Of a stretch of DNA of 64,000 bases, positions 43,793 to 55,315 are shown piece after piece; positions within the stretch are counted from its first letter, which is position 1, and each line of letters begins with the position of its first letter. The notes below the pieces were generated by a model. It was given only the letters and a program-made list of their open reading frames with translations, ran no database searches and was not told the DNA's origin. Source of the DNA: Bathynomus jamesi (lineage: Eukaryota > Arthropoda > Malacostraca > Isopoda > Cirolanidae); NCBI GenBank assembly GCA_023014485.1, contig JAJOZX010002575.1:476501-540500 (forward strand), in the 5' to 3' direction. A program made the position numbers and the translations under genes.

Positions 43793-46196
43793 TCAAAATA
43801 CAGACTGAGGAACGATTCACCACATTAAACAGCACACCCATCATAAACATCAATACAACACTCAAGACATTTAGTCAGGTCATCAATAATGCAGACAAAT
43901 ACGTACATACCCAAGGGGAACATTAGGAAATACAACCCAAATTACACTAGAGAAATAGCCCACCTCAAGGCAATGTAACAACCTCAAACATAACACACAA
44001 ACACCACACACAGAAGCCATAAAATAGTAGATACAACAGTTCAACACAGAAATAAACAACAAACTCAAAGAAAAACAAACAGAAACATTTAGAGAATTCA
44101 TAACAACACTAAACCACTCCACAGATGCAGCCAGGATATACAAGACTATAAACAGCATTACCCACGCTAACAGCGGCATTCACACCTCACACGCGACTAT
44201 TTGTCGCAGCCAAAATAATATCCCAACATATACACAACAAGCTAAAATTCTAGTTAATCACTACGCAAAGATAAGTCACTTAAACAGAGACAACAACCAG
44301 AAACACGCAGACAGACAAACAGCCAGACACAAGAAAACCTACAGACTCGACACGACCATTACACCCCTCAATACAGACCAGACCACCAAGATCATCAAAA
44401 ACATTAGAATTCGCAGGGTACTGGACCAGACAACATATCTAACATACACCTTAAACTTGGACCCACAGGGAATACTAGCATTCACAAACATCAGCACATA
44501 TTCATACCAACACTGTATTATTCCTGACATATGGAAACAAGGTAAAATTATTACACTACTCAAACCAAACAAAAATCCAACAGAACCAGCTTCCTATAGA
44601 CCCATTACTTTACTATGCACACCTTCCAAAGTAACAAAAAGACAAATCTTACAAATCACAAACCCACACATACCACTATCGCCAACTCAACATGGATTCA
44701 GACCTCACCACTCAATCACGACATTACTCACTAACCTCACGCAGCACATCATGGATGGCATCTACTCCAGACGACCAGCTCCACGTACACTATTAGCAAC
44801 AATAGACATTAGTAAAGCATTTGATGCTATCCCACGCTTCCCTCTCATAAACAAAATACTCCACACAAACATGCACAATAACACCAAAAAGTGGCTGAGC
44901 AACTATCTTTTAGGAAGATACATGTCACATTTAATGACAAGTCATCCAAAAACAAGCTTTTACCGAACGGGGTCCCTCAAGGCTCTGTTCTCTCAACAAC
45001 ACTCTTCAACTTATACATGCATGACATTCCAGCACCCATAGATAACAAGCTTACCTTATCATCATATGCAGATGACATCACTATAACATCTACCCACAAC
45101 AACATCGACACCGCTACAAATCACCTACAAACATACATATACAGTATACAAGACTGGCTCACACACAATAGACTCAAAGAAGCACCCATAAAATCAACGA
45201 TCACCTTGCTAACAAGCAACACAAAAGAACACCAGATAACTCCACAGATTACATTAAACAACTCCAACATTCCACACACTCACAGGACCAAAATACTTGG
45301 GGTTACATACAACACATCATTATCTTTTGCAAACCACATTCAGGACATTAAAAACAAATGTACCTCAAGACTAACACGCTTAGGGTATTAACAGGCACAA
45401 ACTTTGGACACCAGCAGGAAAAAACATCACTCATAAACAAACAATATATTCGCTCAGTTATGGACTATGCTAGCCCATATGGGCACCCATTATTTCAAAC
45501 ACACAAATAAACACCTTACAGACAATACAAAACAACGCACTTCGTATCATTACAGGATGTACTCAAACAACACCAATAGAACACCTGTACACAGAAACAA
45601 AAATACTGAAAGTTAATGAACATTTAGACATGAGGAGAACACAATTCATGGCAGCAGCGACAACTAACCCACAACACCCTTGCCACTACATGTACAATCA
45701 TGCACCAACACCTCGCACCATTAAGGTAACACCAGATAGACATTATAACCAAATACTCCATTCCATACCACGCCCCACAGACATCACACAGTACAGAAAA
45801 CACATACACACACACACACCTAACCTACAAAGCACTGACACGACTCGGTCCGAATGCGGTCCTAGGTGCGAAGCCGCCACCCATTAACAGGTCAGAGATC
45901 AGCCTGAGCAGATCGGATCGAGTTAACTTAGCATGATTCCGATGTGGACATCACCCCAACTTACAGACATATACACAGACTAGACAACTCCACAGACGAC
46001 ACCTGCCACCTGTGCCAGGACACACCACAAACAATTGAACGCATTATGACAGATTGTACCGCTCTAGCACAACAACGAACACAACACAACATCACTAGTG
46101 CGCTGAACCTCTGGTCGACTCCGGAGAGGGCGATCGGTTACCTGCGTGCCGCCGGCTTGCTCGATCAGGGTGGGCTGATCGGCTAAGCAACAACAA
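43793..46196 (+). mobile_element. Jockey-like LINE (LINE-4), 5' truncated
   Basis: A 2.4 kb element starts in the linker upstream of the reverse transcriptase and ends with GATCGGCTAAGCAACAACAA. CATCTGT occurs on both sides (43786-43792 and 46197-46203) as a plausible target duplication. It interrupts a minisatellite. The copy at about 58447-59795 ends in the same place with a CAACAATAATAAC tail. Confidence 0.85.
44457..46186 (+). pseudogene. LINE-4 reverse transcriptase and C-terminal domain
   Basis: The frame at 44457-45041 contains IPDIWKQGKIITLLKPNKNP, ASYRPITLLC, PTQHGFRPHHSITT and ATIDISKAFDAIPRFPLINK. An overlapping frame, 44891-45391, contains LPNGVPQGSVLSTTLFNLYM and SSYADDITIT (YADD at 45065-45076). 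Downstream frames give AATTNPQHPCHYMYNHAPTP and, at 45944-46186, the Cys/His end DDTCHLCQDTPQTIERIMTD before a stop. The catalytic box is intact, but at least four frameshifts break the protein. Confidence 0.88.
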
Positions 46197-46203
46197 CATC
46201 TGT

Positions 46204-46335
46204 ACTAAAAGCAACCAACTATATATACGTTCATAGATCTTCAAACTCGGAAAGAACTCCCTCCGTCATCTGTACTAACCGTTTACACATCTATATACAC
46301 ACGTTCATAGATCTTCAATATCAAACTCGGAACAA
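46204..46335. repeat. ~62 bp minisatellite, right part
   Basis: Two further units with the same AACTATATATACGTTCATAG core as 43613-43792. Confidence 0.88.
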
Positions 46336-46887
46336 TGTACAATAATAATACATGACATCCCCTTATCCCTCCACAACGTTTCTTTATATATATACATGTT
46401 TGCCTCTTTCTCTCCTTTTCCCAGCCAAAACAGCGATAGATGTTATTTAATAACACTAAATCACTCCTCGAGTAGTTAAAATTAGCACGATACATCTCGT
46501 CTACAAGTCATTCTGGAGTTTTGGAATAAATATCTTTTGTCAATTCTCTGTAAATTCTCCATTAAAGTTCATATTTTTCGACCTGTTCTAAACGCTTTCC
46601 TATCACGCAAGTGGATGTTTTGAGTAACTACCCAGTGTTGGATCAACGTCACCCTGGACCAGATGCCGCTGCTAAGACTTTTTCTGAATATACTTTCACG
46701 GGTGTGTTGGCTCTTATCTGATGTAACCAGCCGATATTTCCTTCGCAGAGCCTATAAACCACAAATTTCATTCCGCCACAGCTATTTTAAATAACAACTT
46801 CTCTCTCGCGCCCACGTTTTAAATTTTTGAAAAATAATTTTTAGGCAGCTAACACTTTTCGGGGAGATTAATCCGAACACACCTGAC
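46336..46887. other. No recognised gene
   Basis: Mixed-composition DNA. A short plus-strand frame near 46610-46720 (VDVLSNYPVLDQRHPGPDAA) matches nothing I know. Confidence 0.4.
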
Positions 46888-46976
46888 ATCTGGGCGGTTG
46901 CGCACACCCAAATATGGGCGCCTATATTAATATAATTTAAATCAGATTTTTTTCATATAAAAGCGAGTCTTAAAAC

Positions 46977-47026
<50 letters not shown>

Positions 47027-47125
47027 AAAACTATGTATTAATTATCACAAACATATTCATTTGTATAAAAATGTATAGAGTTAAGAAAAATTACATTTAC
47101 AGTAAGTTACAAAAGTCCCATCAAC
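46888..47125. repeat. Duplicated block (copy 1) with (CT)n
   Basis: Contains GGGCGGTTGCGCACACCCAA, CATATAAAAGCGAGTCTTAA, (CT)n at 46979-47022, and then TATAAAAATGTATAGAGTTA with TACAAAAGTCCCAT. The same parts recur in swapped order at 48590-48810. Confidence 0.8.
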
Positions 47126-47167
47126 GTTGTTTGAAATAATAATAATAATAATAACAATAATAATAAC

Positions 47168-48096
47168 AATATGAAAATAAAAACCCACTCTAATAGACAG
47201 TTTATTTCCACAACAGTTTCCCACAAGAGGGAAAAAGCGAGTAAGGAAACAATCCAATCCAGAGACCTTTAAGAAATTCACACTTAGGTTCGAACACGTT
47301 CCCACGAACCTAAGTGTGAATTTCTTAAAGGTCTCTGGATTGGATTGTTTCCTTACTCGCTTTCAGTAAATGTAATAATGGAAGTAATAAATGTGGAAAT
47401 AAATATAAATGCAACAGATGTAATAATAAAGGTAATATTATAAATTTAATAATTAAGGTAATAATAATAAATGTTAAAAAAAAATGTAAATGCAATAATA
47501 AATGCAGTAATTATGTCAAAATATTAGAATCTGTATGTATAGAACAAGAAGATAGTTTTAATTTGTGCGAATGTACTTATAAGCGGACCCTGTAATAAAA
47601 TGCCCTTCCGGTGTCGGGAGAACGGTATCTAACCTAGATGCGAATTTCTCAATGGTCTCTGGATTGTTTCCTAATCGTCTTTTTTCATTCGTTTTTCGGT
47701 TTATAAGTTCTGTATAATAAACAATGTAATAACCAATGTAATAATAAATTTATAATTTCTGTAATAAATAATTATGCAATATTAAATGTAATAAATTTAA
47801 TAATAAATGTAATAATTATGTAAAAAATATAAAAATAATAGAATCTGTTTGTTTAGAACAGGAAGGTAGTTTTAAATTTGCGCGAATGTACTTAATGAAA
47901 ATGCCCTTCCGGTGTCGGGAGAATGGGATCTAACCTGGTGCGAATTTCTTAACGGTCGGTCCCTGGACTGTTTTTCTCTCTTGTTTTGGTTCATTCGTGT
48001 TTCTGTATCCACCCGAGGAGGATGCCAGTGGGCGTCGAAACTGTTGTGGAAATAAACTCTGTCTATTAGAGTGGGTTTTTATTTTCATATTTTGAC
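47168..48096. mobile_element. Inverted-repeat-bounded unit with Penelope-like terminal hairpin
   Basis: 47168-47220 is the reverse complement of about 48045-48096 (TGAAAATAAAAACCCACTCT). Just inside the left end a hairpin of about 60 bp arms sits at 47230-47290 and 47303-47365. The word GTGCGAATTTCT-...-GGTCTCTGGATTG recurs at about 47310, 47635 and 47938, roughly 310 bp apart. GATGCC-AGTG-GGCGTC followed by GAAAC at 48020-48042 is a six-pair hairpin like those at Penelope ends. No protein is readable. Confidence 0.5.
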
Positions 48097-48514
48097 CTTC
48101 ACGTAGAAAAAAAGTGAAGTTTTTTGCATTTAATAATAATAATAATAAATACACTCAGATCTTCTCTCTCTCAAAAACTTTCAATTCACGTTTTAACTTT
48201 TTTTTTTAATAATTTTCAATTTTAAACGTTAATGCCTTTCAGGGAAGCTAATTCGTTTCTGGAAATCTGATAATGGCTTCGCATTTGTTTTTTGTCTAAA
48301 GTGAAGTAATCACCAAAACAAAAACTTTCTCTCTCTGTTCAGACACCTTTCTGGAGCCGTGATTAAGTTTATAGATAGGCGTTTTAAGATTTTCCACAAC
48401 CTGTGTGGAAGGTGACAGTTAAAATTTCGAACACCTGACACTTGTATTTAATCCCCCAAAAGGTCATTATGAATCCCACACTGACCTAAATTTCTTCCAT
48501 CCAGTTAAATAAGT

Positions 48515-48545
<31 letters not shown>

Positions 48546-48589
48546 ATTATATACAGAAGGGTTTGTTTTTTATTAAGGGATAAGTAATC

Positions 48590-48769
48590 GTTTGTATAAA
48601 AATGTATAAATTTTAAACAAATTACATTTACAGTAGGTTACAAAAGTCCCATTACGATTCTGTCTGTATAAAAATTTGGGCGGCTGCGCGCACCCAAATA
48701 TAGGCGCCTACATTAATATAATATAATTTAAACCAGATTTTTTTCATATAAAAGCGAGTCTGAACAAAC

Positions 48770-48810
<41 letters not shown>
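48590..48810. repeat. Duplicated block (copy 2) with (CT)n
   Basis: TATAAAAATGTATAAATTTT and TACAAAAGTCCCATTA come first, then GGGCGGCTGCGCGCACCCAA, CATATAAAAGCGAGTCTGAA and (CT)n. Another (CT)n lies at 48520-48545. Confidence 0.8.
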
Positions 48811-48811
<1 letters not shown>

Positions 48812-49057
48812 TACGGCCCTGTTCCATTTCTGAAAGAAATCTATAGAATGAATAAGTTATATTTGGCAAAGACCCGCACCCCAGAATTCTCGGCTCGTCC
48901 AATTACAACCCAATGGGTATGGCATGAGAACGAATCCATGGTCTCTGGTTGGTGGAAAACCTCAAGTTACGGCCACACCCAAATTCTCTGATAGCCAACA
49001 GGAAACTCGAGAATCGAATATTAAGGGGTTCTGAGGGTGGGTCCAATCGGGGTCAAG

Positions 49058-49096
49058 TATATAAAACGGAACATTTTTAGCTGGATTCACAACAGT
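49058..49096 (+). promoter_or_regulatory. Core promoter: TATA box and initiator
   Basis: TATATAAAA at 49058-49066 is followed about 30 bp later by TTCACAACAGT, resembling an arthropod initiator. The first ATG is about 43 bp further down at 49132. Spacing is canonical for RNA polymerase II. Confidence 0.7.
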
Positions 49097-49131
49097 GATT
49101 TTATCAACGATTAACTACACATTCACTCATC

Positions 49132-50305
49132 ATGGACACTTCCAGTCAGACACATCAGCTTTACTGCTCCCCGCAATTGTTTGAAGACGGGGACCTCTCT
49201 GCAGTGACTACGCTCCATCTTTTCGCAGCGGCCGATGGAGGAAGCCTTCTCTCCACACAAAATGTTGCAGAAATTTGTGACGGCGAGAAAGAACCAGCGG
49301 ATGAAGAGGCCATTGAGATGTGAGTAATTATGTAATAATTTAGTTTGTGATTTAAACGTCATTCTCATGCTATAAACATCGTATCATTCAGTGCTTAATC
49401 CTTGCAAGTGTTATTTAATTTATAAAAATCCATAATAAACGAAGTGAAAGGATATCTGCCCAGGAGTTCGAGACTCTGCGATGGGGCTTAGTAGCCCAGC
49501 TAATCTTCCTTTTGAGCCAAGTTAAGCTGTTGCTGTGTTTATTATTTGATCCGGGTACCCTATCCTGCATTTTCTCTTATTGTAACTCCTTGTAACTCTC
49601 TCTTCATATATATATATATATAAATATAATATATATATATATAATATTAATATATATATATAAATATAATATATATATATATATATATTAGTGGTGGACC
49701 GGATATCAGTTTTTCAACAACTGCGGATGCGGATGAGGATCTTTAATTTCAATATCCGCGGATGCGGACGCGGATATTTAATTAATCTATCAATATAATA
49801 TAGAATTATGAATATATGACATAATTTTTCAAATTCGTGATATTATTATTATGGCAGGCAATGCATAAGAATTAAAATTAATACTAATGCTTTCATTATG
49901 ATAAAAATAGTAACTTTCTCAAGAGTTTCAGCAACAGAAAATTCACTGAAACAAGTTTCATTCAATTTTCTGTTACCAGGTATTTATATTTTGAGGTTTA
50001 TATATTTGTTTGTTCATTAATAATTAATACTTTACATGAAATGTGCATGACTTGGACTTATAAGCTACTTTATAAGCTAATTTAATTGTAAATTGCATAA
50101 TTTATTAGAGGTAATATCCGCATAACATCCGCAGTCAGAAGTGCGGATGCGGATATACGGTCCACCACTATTATATATATATATATGTGTGTTTATGGAA
50201 GTATATGTTAACAACCCGGTTAGGCCAGCTGCTTCTGTTTATTATTTGATCCGGGCGCCCTAATCGGCATTTTATCTCATTGTAACTCCTTGTAACTCTC
50301 TCTTC

Positions 50306-50343
<38 letters not shown>

Positions 50344-51079
50344 CGGTGTCCTGACATATAAATGCATGTTTACTACAGGATACTGTGTTAGCTTTCTGTA
50401 ATTAATGTATTCTATTAAGTATTTACAGAATGAATTTTGTTTATGAAATATTTACGCTTAATAAATTTATAGAAAGTTCTACAGGTAGGGTTTTAGAATT
50501 GCTAAAACTTTAAAGGTAGGGAAATCCCAACGGTCCTGGGCTTGAGACCCTGTGATGGTAGGCGTTGCATAGTATGCAGAGTTATGATAAAAATATTTCA
50601 GGTGCTGTAAATTAGTGTACTTTTAACTCCTTGTAGCTCTCTCTCTCTCTTCATATCTATATATATATATATATGGTGTGGATGTAAGAATATATTTTCT
50701 ACTAACACATTTTGTTGTAAAATGTTTCATTTAAATAGCAGGTATCCTCAATTTTTAATTATAGATTAGTTCGCATTAATACTGAGCTAGGCTTTCTGAA
50801 TACAACTCGATTTATGAAAACAAATGAATTTTAAATTAAAACAGATTCAGAAAAATGTATGAACTAATCAAGTTAATTTAAAATTACCCTTCCTCCTTAT
50901 AGGTCTGATGCGGAACTCGATCGTGGTATAGCTACTTTTCGTGACAGCTTTGAAGAAAAGCAAGTAGTCGACGGCGATTTGGAGGTTTCACAGCGCAGTC
51001 AACCCAGTGACTTGAATACGGAGGTCGAAGTATTGGCTCACATCCGGTCCAACGATTGCCATGTCGTCGGGGAACTAAT
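49132..51079 (+). CDS. Spliced gene for a short acidic protein, function unknown
   Basis: Exon 1 (49132-49319, starting MDTSSQTHQLYCSPQLFEDG) ends at the donor AT|GTGAGTAAT. Exon 2 follows the acceptor TTATAG near 50902 and carries SDAELDRGIATFRDSFEEKQ to VGELM, with a stop at 51078. The intron is phase 2 and the frame stays open across it. The joined product is about 121 residues, acidic, without signal peptide or membrane segment. A second donor-like GTAAGATT overlaps the apparent stop, so further exons are possible. The 1.58 kb intron holds three SINE-like units and a hAT MITE. I do not recognise the family. It lies convergent to the Polinton protease gene; whether it belongs to that element is open. 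Confidence 0.55.
49435..49605 (+). mobile_element. SINE-like unit 1
   Basis: GAGTTCGAGACTC (about 49462) contains a perfect RNA polymerase III box B (GTTCGAGAC). A shared 3' segment TTATTTGATCCGGG and TTGTAACTCCTTGTAACTCT then runs into (TA)n. Confidence 0.55.
49689..50170. mobile_element. hAT-type MITE with GCGGAT subterminal repeats
   Basis: Ends TAGTGGTGGACCGGATATC and GATATACGGTCCACCACTA, with 8 bp TA-rich flanks ATATATAT and TTATATAT. Several GCGGAT hexamers near both ends are typical transposase-binding repeats of hAT elements. 482 bp, no coding sequence. Confidence 0.88.
50205..50307 (+). mobile_element. SINE-like unit 2 (3' part only)
   Basis: Shares TTATTTGATCCGGG, then TTGTAACTCCTTGTAACTCT and a following (TA)n with unit 1. 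The tRNA-like head is missing. Confidence 0.5.
50480..50665 (+). mobile_element. SINE-like unit 3
   Basis: GGGCTTGAGACCCTG resembles box B. The tail TTTTAACTCCTTGTAGCTCT plus a CT run and (TA)n matches units 1 and 2. More diverged. Confidence 0.45.
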
Positions 51080-51080
51080 G

Positions 51081-51278
51081 TAAGATTTTTTCTTTTGGTT
51101 AAGAACAAGACACAGTGTATTTTCACCAATTTATTAAACGATAGAAATCATGGTTTATAAATTAATACAATTCAGCTTAAATTAGTTACAAATTTAGCAT
51201 CCAATAAATAAGCTACAGAGCACAAGACTAACATTACTGGGGATTTCTTACACAATATTTTACACAATATAGTTACAA

Positions 51279-51327
<49 letters not shown>

Positions 51328-51384
51328 CACGCGTAAAACTTTACACAATACATCGAGTGCGCACAAATGGGAACCTTTTTTTAT
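51081..51384. other. AT-rich spacer with (TA)n
   Basis: A TA tract lies at 51280-51325. No terminal inverted repeat of the Polinton block could be recognised here. Confidence 0.5.
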
Positions 51385-51801
51385 CTACACGCATACGAAT
51401 TCATCATTCAGCTCAGTGTCGCACAAATCGAATAATTTTAAAAAATGTATAAATCCCTTTCCACGTGACATGTGCAGGAGAAATGAAAGACAATACATCC
51501 TGCAAGTATTACTAAAATATCCTTGTAATCGGTGGGGATTCCATTCAATTTCAGGGCTATGCAACTGTTCGAGAAATTTTACAATAACAGCGTCACTCCA
51601 GGGATGAGTCCCCAGTGAATTAAAATAATATATTGTTTCCCTATTTTTAAAGTATATTGCAAGCCAATGAATCCCTTCGCCACCAACAATGTCAGTATTC
51701 ACAATAAGACTACCGCATTCTCACGTAGTTGGTAATTTCAATGTTTCATTCTTCGCAAACACACCGATAAATTTGGAACGTGTGATTCGGTCACTATTCA
51801 T
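51385..51801 (-). pseudogene. Polinton cysteine protease (adenain-like)
   Basis: The family cleaves capsid precursor proteins. The 105-codon frame includes GIHWLAIYFKN, with the catalytic His, and SNTCRMYCLSFLLHMS, with the Cys region. The true start is probably the ATG at 51801; an in-frame TGA at 51721-51723 separates it from the ATG at 51702. At about 139 codons it is short for the family. It follows the capsid gene with a gap of about 30 bp, the usual order in such elements. Confidence 0.8.
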
Positions 51802-51829
51802 TACTCTCTGAAGTGCATTCTCATCAATT

Positions 51830-53080
51830 TCAAAAGTCAGTGACTACGTTCCTGAAGCGGTCAACCTCAATTAGGACTTGTGACTCGAGGTATACTAGTA
51901 CGCTAATAGGGGCGTCTATCGGGTTGCCGAATTCCAATCTGACTGAGATGTTCACACTTTGTTGTGGACTTAAGTATGTATTTACACTAGCAGATAAGTC
52001 GGGTGTGATATCAAACGGGTAAAGGTTAAATTGATCGATGAATTCTTTCTGCGTTACCCAATTCCCGAGTTCATCACAAGCACCTGCAATATGGGCCAGA
52101 TTACTATAAGATCTCGCACAAAGCGGGAACACAGCGTCTGATGAGTAGTCCGTATCCATAGACCCGCCCAACGCAACGCCATTGACGTATAGATTTATAT
52201 TTTTAAGGCCGAAATTCTCGAACTTAAAGGCGTTCTTTTTATATTTTCCATTCGTCGAAGCGTGATCATGCATTCCAATTAATAACCTTTTGGGTAGAAC
52301 TCCCAGGGCCACGTTTTCTATCTGCTTCGAGGCCAACCCTGCGGGTACCGTGTATAGTTTGAGCTGCACTGTGTTAATTGGGTATTTTACTGTTGCGTGT
52401 AGTAAATTTTTTTCAATTTCTACATATTTTGACGAACTTAATTTCACTCGCCGTACGCGTAGATATGTTTCTATAAAGTGAATCACAACGGGTTTTGCGC
52501 CCTCTTCTTGATCAGGTCCCAGATTTATGCAGATCTCAGGATTCGTGCGGGTGAGCTTTAATTTCATATCCACCCGATTCATAAACAGTTTCTCCTGGAA
52601 TGTGAAGTCTGTGTGCAGACGTCCATAGCATTCATATATCATCTTTTTAGAATTTTTAAATTTATCCTTTATATTACCTTCGTCGATAGTCTGATAATAG
52701 CCATCGGCAGTTAAAAATGTATCTTTCACTTCATTTGAAAAGTTGAGGACATTTTCCAGATAGGCTCGTAGGTGATAATAACCCGTTCACACTGACTGAA
52801 TATGGAGTGCAGAATAATTATCATCGCAGTCCGTTTCATCAGAATGGGCTATACGTAGTTTAGCGTACATGTACATGCAGCTTGGATCAAAAAAGTATGG
52901 GCCTGAGCTGGGTATCACGAATTCTATAGGGGCACTGGGGGAACTAGTTGTGTTTAATGGGTTAATTGTAATAAAGTCACTATGCTCAATAGACACTTCT
53001 GTTGGGGGCATATCAAAGAGGGACAGCTCCGATTTACAACATTGTGAACTACACGAATGGATGAAGCGTGCTATGACGAG
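51830..53080 (-). pseudogene. Polinton/adintovirus major capsid protein (hexon-like)
   Basis: The N-terminal part (frame to 53011, ELSLFDMPPTEVSIEHSDF, IEFVIPSSGPYF) matches the large uncharacterised capsid-type protein annotated in nematode and arthropod Polintons. The C-terminal 299-codon frame (51830-52729) has KPVVIHFIETYLRVRRVKLS and SVNISVRLEFGNPIDAPISV. In the family it forms the trimeric double-jelly-roll capsomer. The frame is lost between 52730 and 52787. No ATG exists between the stop at 53081 and the Met at 53011, so the start is missing or internal. About 400 codons in all. Confidence 0.78.
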
Positions 53081-53159
53081 TCAGAAATAGTGCCACCTCT
53101 CTCGACAAGTAGTAATCAGCCTATGATTCGTGAGAGTAGTGTCCTTAGCTTATATCAGT

Positions 53160-53372
53160 TAAAAAAATGATCAACCATAGGTTTTATTCGCTTAGAACAC
53201 TTCTTTTTTGATGTCCTTTTACGTTTAACGCCACGTGTTGGTAACCCCTTCTTCCGGACACCCCTGTTCTTCTTCCTGCCACCACGCATTTTTCTCTTTG
53301 CATCTTTGATGATTTCGTCCCGTGTACGTTTTGAATGTTCTTTAGAGCTTCTTTAGGTTTATCTCCACCCAT
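53160..53372 (-). pseudogene. Short basic protein of the Polinton block
   Basis: A 62-codon frame (MGGDKPKEALKNIQNVHG ...) lies directly upstream of the capsid gene. Its second half is rich in Arg, Lys and Gly when read in the neighbouring frames (poly-basic CCTTTTACG-type codons at 53212-53290). Position and composition suggest a nucleic-acid-binding core or minor virion protein. The exact family is unknown and a frameshift is likely. Confidence 0.45.
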
Positions 53373-53585
53373 TGTCTTCTACCGTGTTAAAACCTGATTG
53401 TAACCCCTTCCTCCCGAGGTATCTGCCCCCCTCTTCAACAGTGGGAAAAACGTGCGTCGTATGGTTAAAAAAATGGATCTAAGCCCACTCCCACGCTGAT
53501 ATCTCACCCCTTGATAGACTGTGAAAGGCATTCGGATCATTATAACTCAGTGCGACGAAAGTGCAGCTTCACTGTAAAGTTCCCA

Positions 53586-54414
53586 TCACCGAATGGGAAA
53601 GTTTTTCCCCCATTCGTTTTTATGTATAGTGAGATATTTTCTTAGCAGATTAGTCGCAACATTCACATAATGGGGCTTGTCATATGTAATGCTCAAGCTC
53701 TTCCCTCTATGAGTGGGTATGTGAGCAATGCGGAGCAGGCGCGCCTGAGTATCCCCAACAAATTGATGCTCTACGATATTGCTATAAATAGAGCACATGT
53801 CTGGGGATGGATAGCCCTCACCCAATTTCTCCAATTTCAACTGATACATTAATCTGGACAAGTCATGTTGTGCCTCGTGAAAGACATCTCTTTGGAGCGC
53901 TGCTCTATATCGGCCCTAGGTTATAATTTTGAACAGTCTTTTGTCTTTAATATTTCTATTATCCTGTGATTTTAGGGTCAGAGCATGTGCAGGGGTTTCT
54001 TTGGTTACGATTTCGTATAATAAATCAGCCGTAAGATTTGAGCTTCTTAAACTTTCGTTTAAGTATCTCACAACATCCTCGGCGGCACCATAACGATCCG
54101 GGCCTCGTGTTACTACAGTAGTGTAATACATTGCCTCCCCACTCCGGGCGACACGCATGGTTTCATCCCTAATTACCCCTGCCTCATCACTCATCACGAT
54201 CTCTAAGAACAGCAAAAACGGGTTCTTTATAATCAATACTTAAGAAGCTAATGGATAGCTGTATTTCGCATATCCCCACCTCATACGAATCACGTCCCAA
54301 TTCAATAGGTCCATGGAGTTCTGTTACAAAGTTTCTCTTTCTTGAACCTCTCCTGCCCAAATTTTTTTCAATTTTAAACGCATTTTTTCCTAAATTAAAT
54401 GTCACTTTCTGCAA
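53586..54414 (-). pseudogene. Penton-like minor capsid protein
   Basis: Three frames in succession: 54187-54414 (start, with FVTELHGPIELGRDSYEVGI, a typical early block of the single-jelly-roll penton-type protein), 53916-54236 (TRGPDRYGAAEDVVRYLNES) and 53586-53861 (CSIYSNIVEHQFVGDTQARL). In related elements this protein fills capsid vertices. At least two frameshifts are present. It sits between the basic protein and the integrase. Confidence 0.65.
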
Positions 54415-54419
54415 CTACT

Positions 54420-55310
54420 CGCGGTAAAAGCCTCCTGTAATTTCTTCCCCATTCAAATCTTCAAAGTAATACAGAATTATCTCACCTTTAGGTCTCATAT
54501 CCCTAACTTTAAAAATCTCACGTGCCAGCGTTGCTCAAATCCCTTGGCGAATTTATTTCCCGAACGCGATAGCCTTACATAATCATTGATTTTGAAACGT
54601 GTAGTGTGGCGGTGCTCTACGAATATCTCTTCTCACCTCACGCTCTGTGTGCGTACCTCTTTCTAAAACCTCGTTAGGTGTTGTCGCAATCGCGCGATGG
54701 TGTGAACGGTTGACTGACGAGGCCCATGATTCCAGAATGTTTATTTATCTCGATGTGTTTTATGTGTAAAATAGGGATGCATGCGTTCCTTTATGGTACG
54801 TTGAACTCTTTCAGCTAAAGAGGCCTTATGTATAGAATTGCGAGTGTAGTAACTAATATTAAACGCTGCCAACATGTTCTGAAAAGCTCGGCCTATAAAT
54901 TCTTTCCCCATATCCGTACAAAAATAGCCTGGAACCCTGTTTCCTTTCAACATTACCGTTTTGGTAGCTTTAGCAACTGTTTTAGGCAACTTATTTTTCA
55001 GAGGAATTAGCCACAGATATCTAGAGAAGACATCTATTATGAATAGGATGTAGCGATATCCATCATTATATACTGAATATCTTTGCATGTTTGTTAAATC
55101 CGCTTGCCAAATAGTCAGTCGAAGCCGATATTGTCCTGGCTGTTTTAAAACTTTTTCTCACCGGCTTATGAAGTGTATAAGCATCCTGCTCCCACAAAAA
55201 CCTCTGAACTTTTTTTTCCCTACTCCATCATTGTGAACACCTCTGTACAGACTACCAACACCGCCATAGGAGGCTGGGTTAGAAATGTCATAATAGCGTT
55301 TTCTTAATAT
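54420..55310 (-). pseudogene. Polinton integrase (retroviral type)
   Basis: The core at 54741-55088 has FIIDVFSRYLWLIPLKNK (first Asp), CTDMGKEFIG (second Asp) and KASLAERVQRTIKERMHPYF (catalytic Glu), the DDE set of the rve fold. N-terminal residues including KKKVQRFLWEQDAYTLHKP lie upstream in another frame. The C-terminal portion (VEHRHTTRFKINDYVRLSRS) is readable at about 54530-54640 in shifted frames. All three catalytic acids survive, but the gene is broken at both ends. Confidence 0.85.
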
Positions 55311-55315
55311 GTTAG

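Noticed and set aside
47220..47365. Hairpin as a microRNA precursor
   Set aside because: Arms of about 60 bp are nearly perfect and belong to a repeat unit seen twice more nearby, so an inverted repeat junction is simpler.
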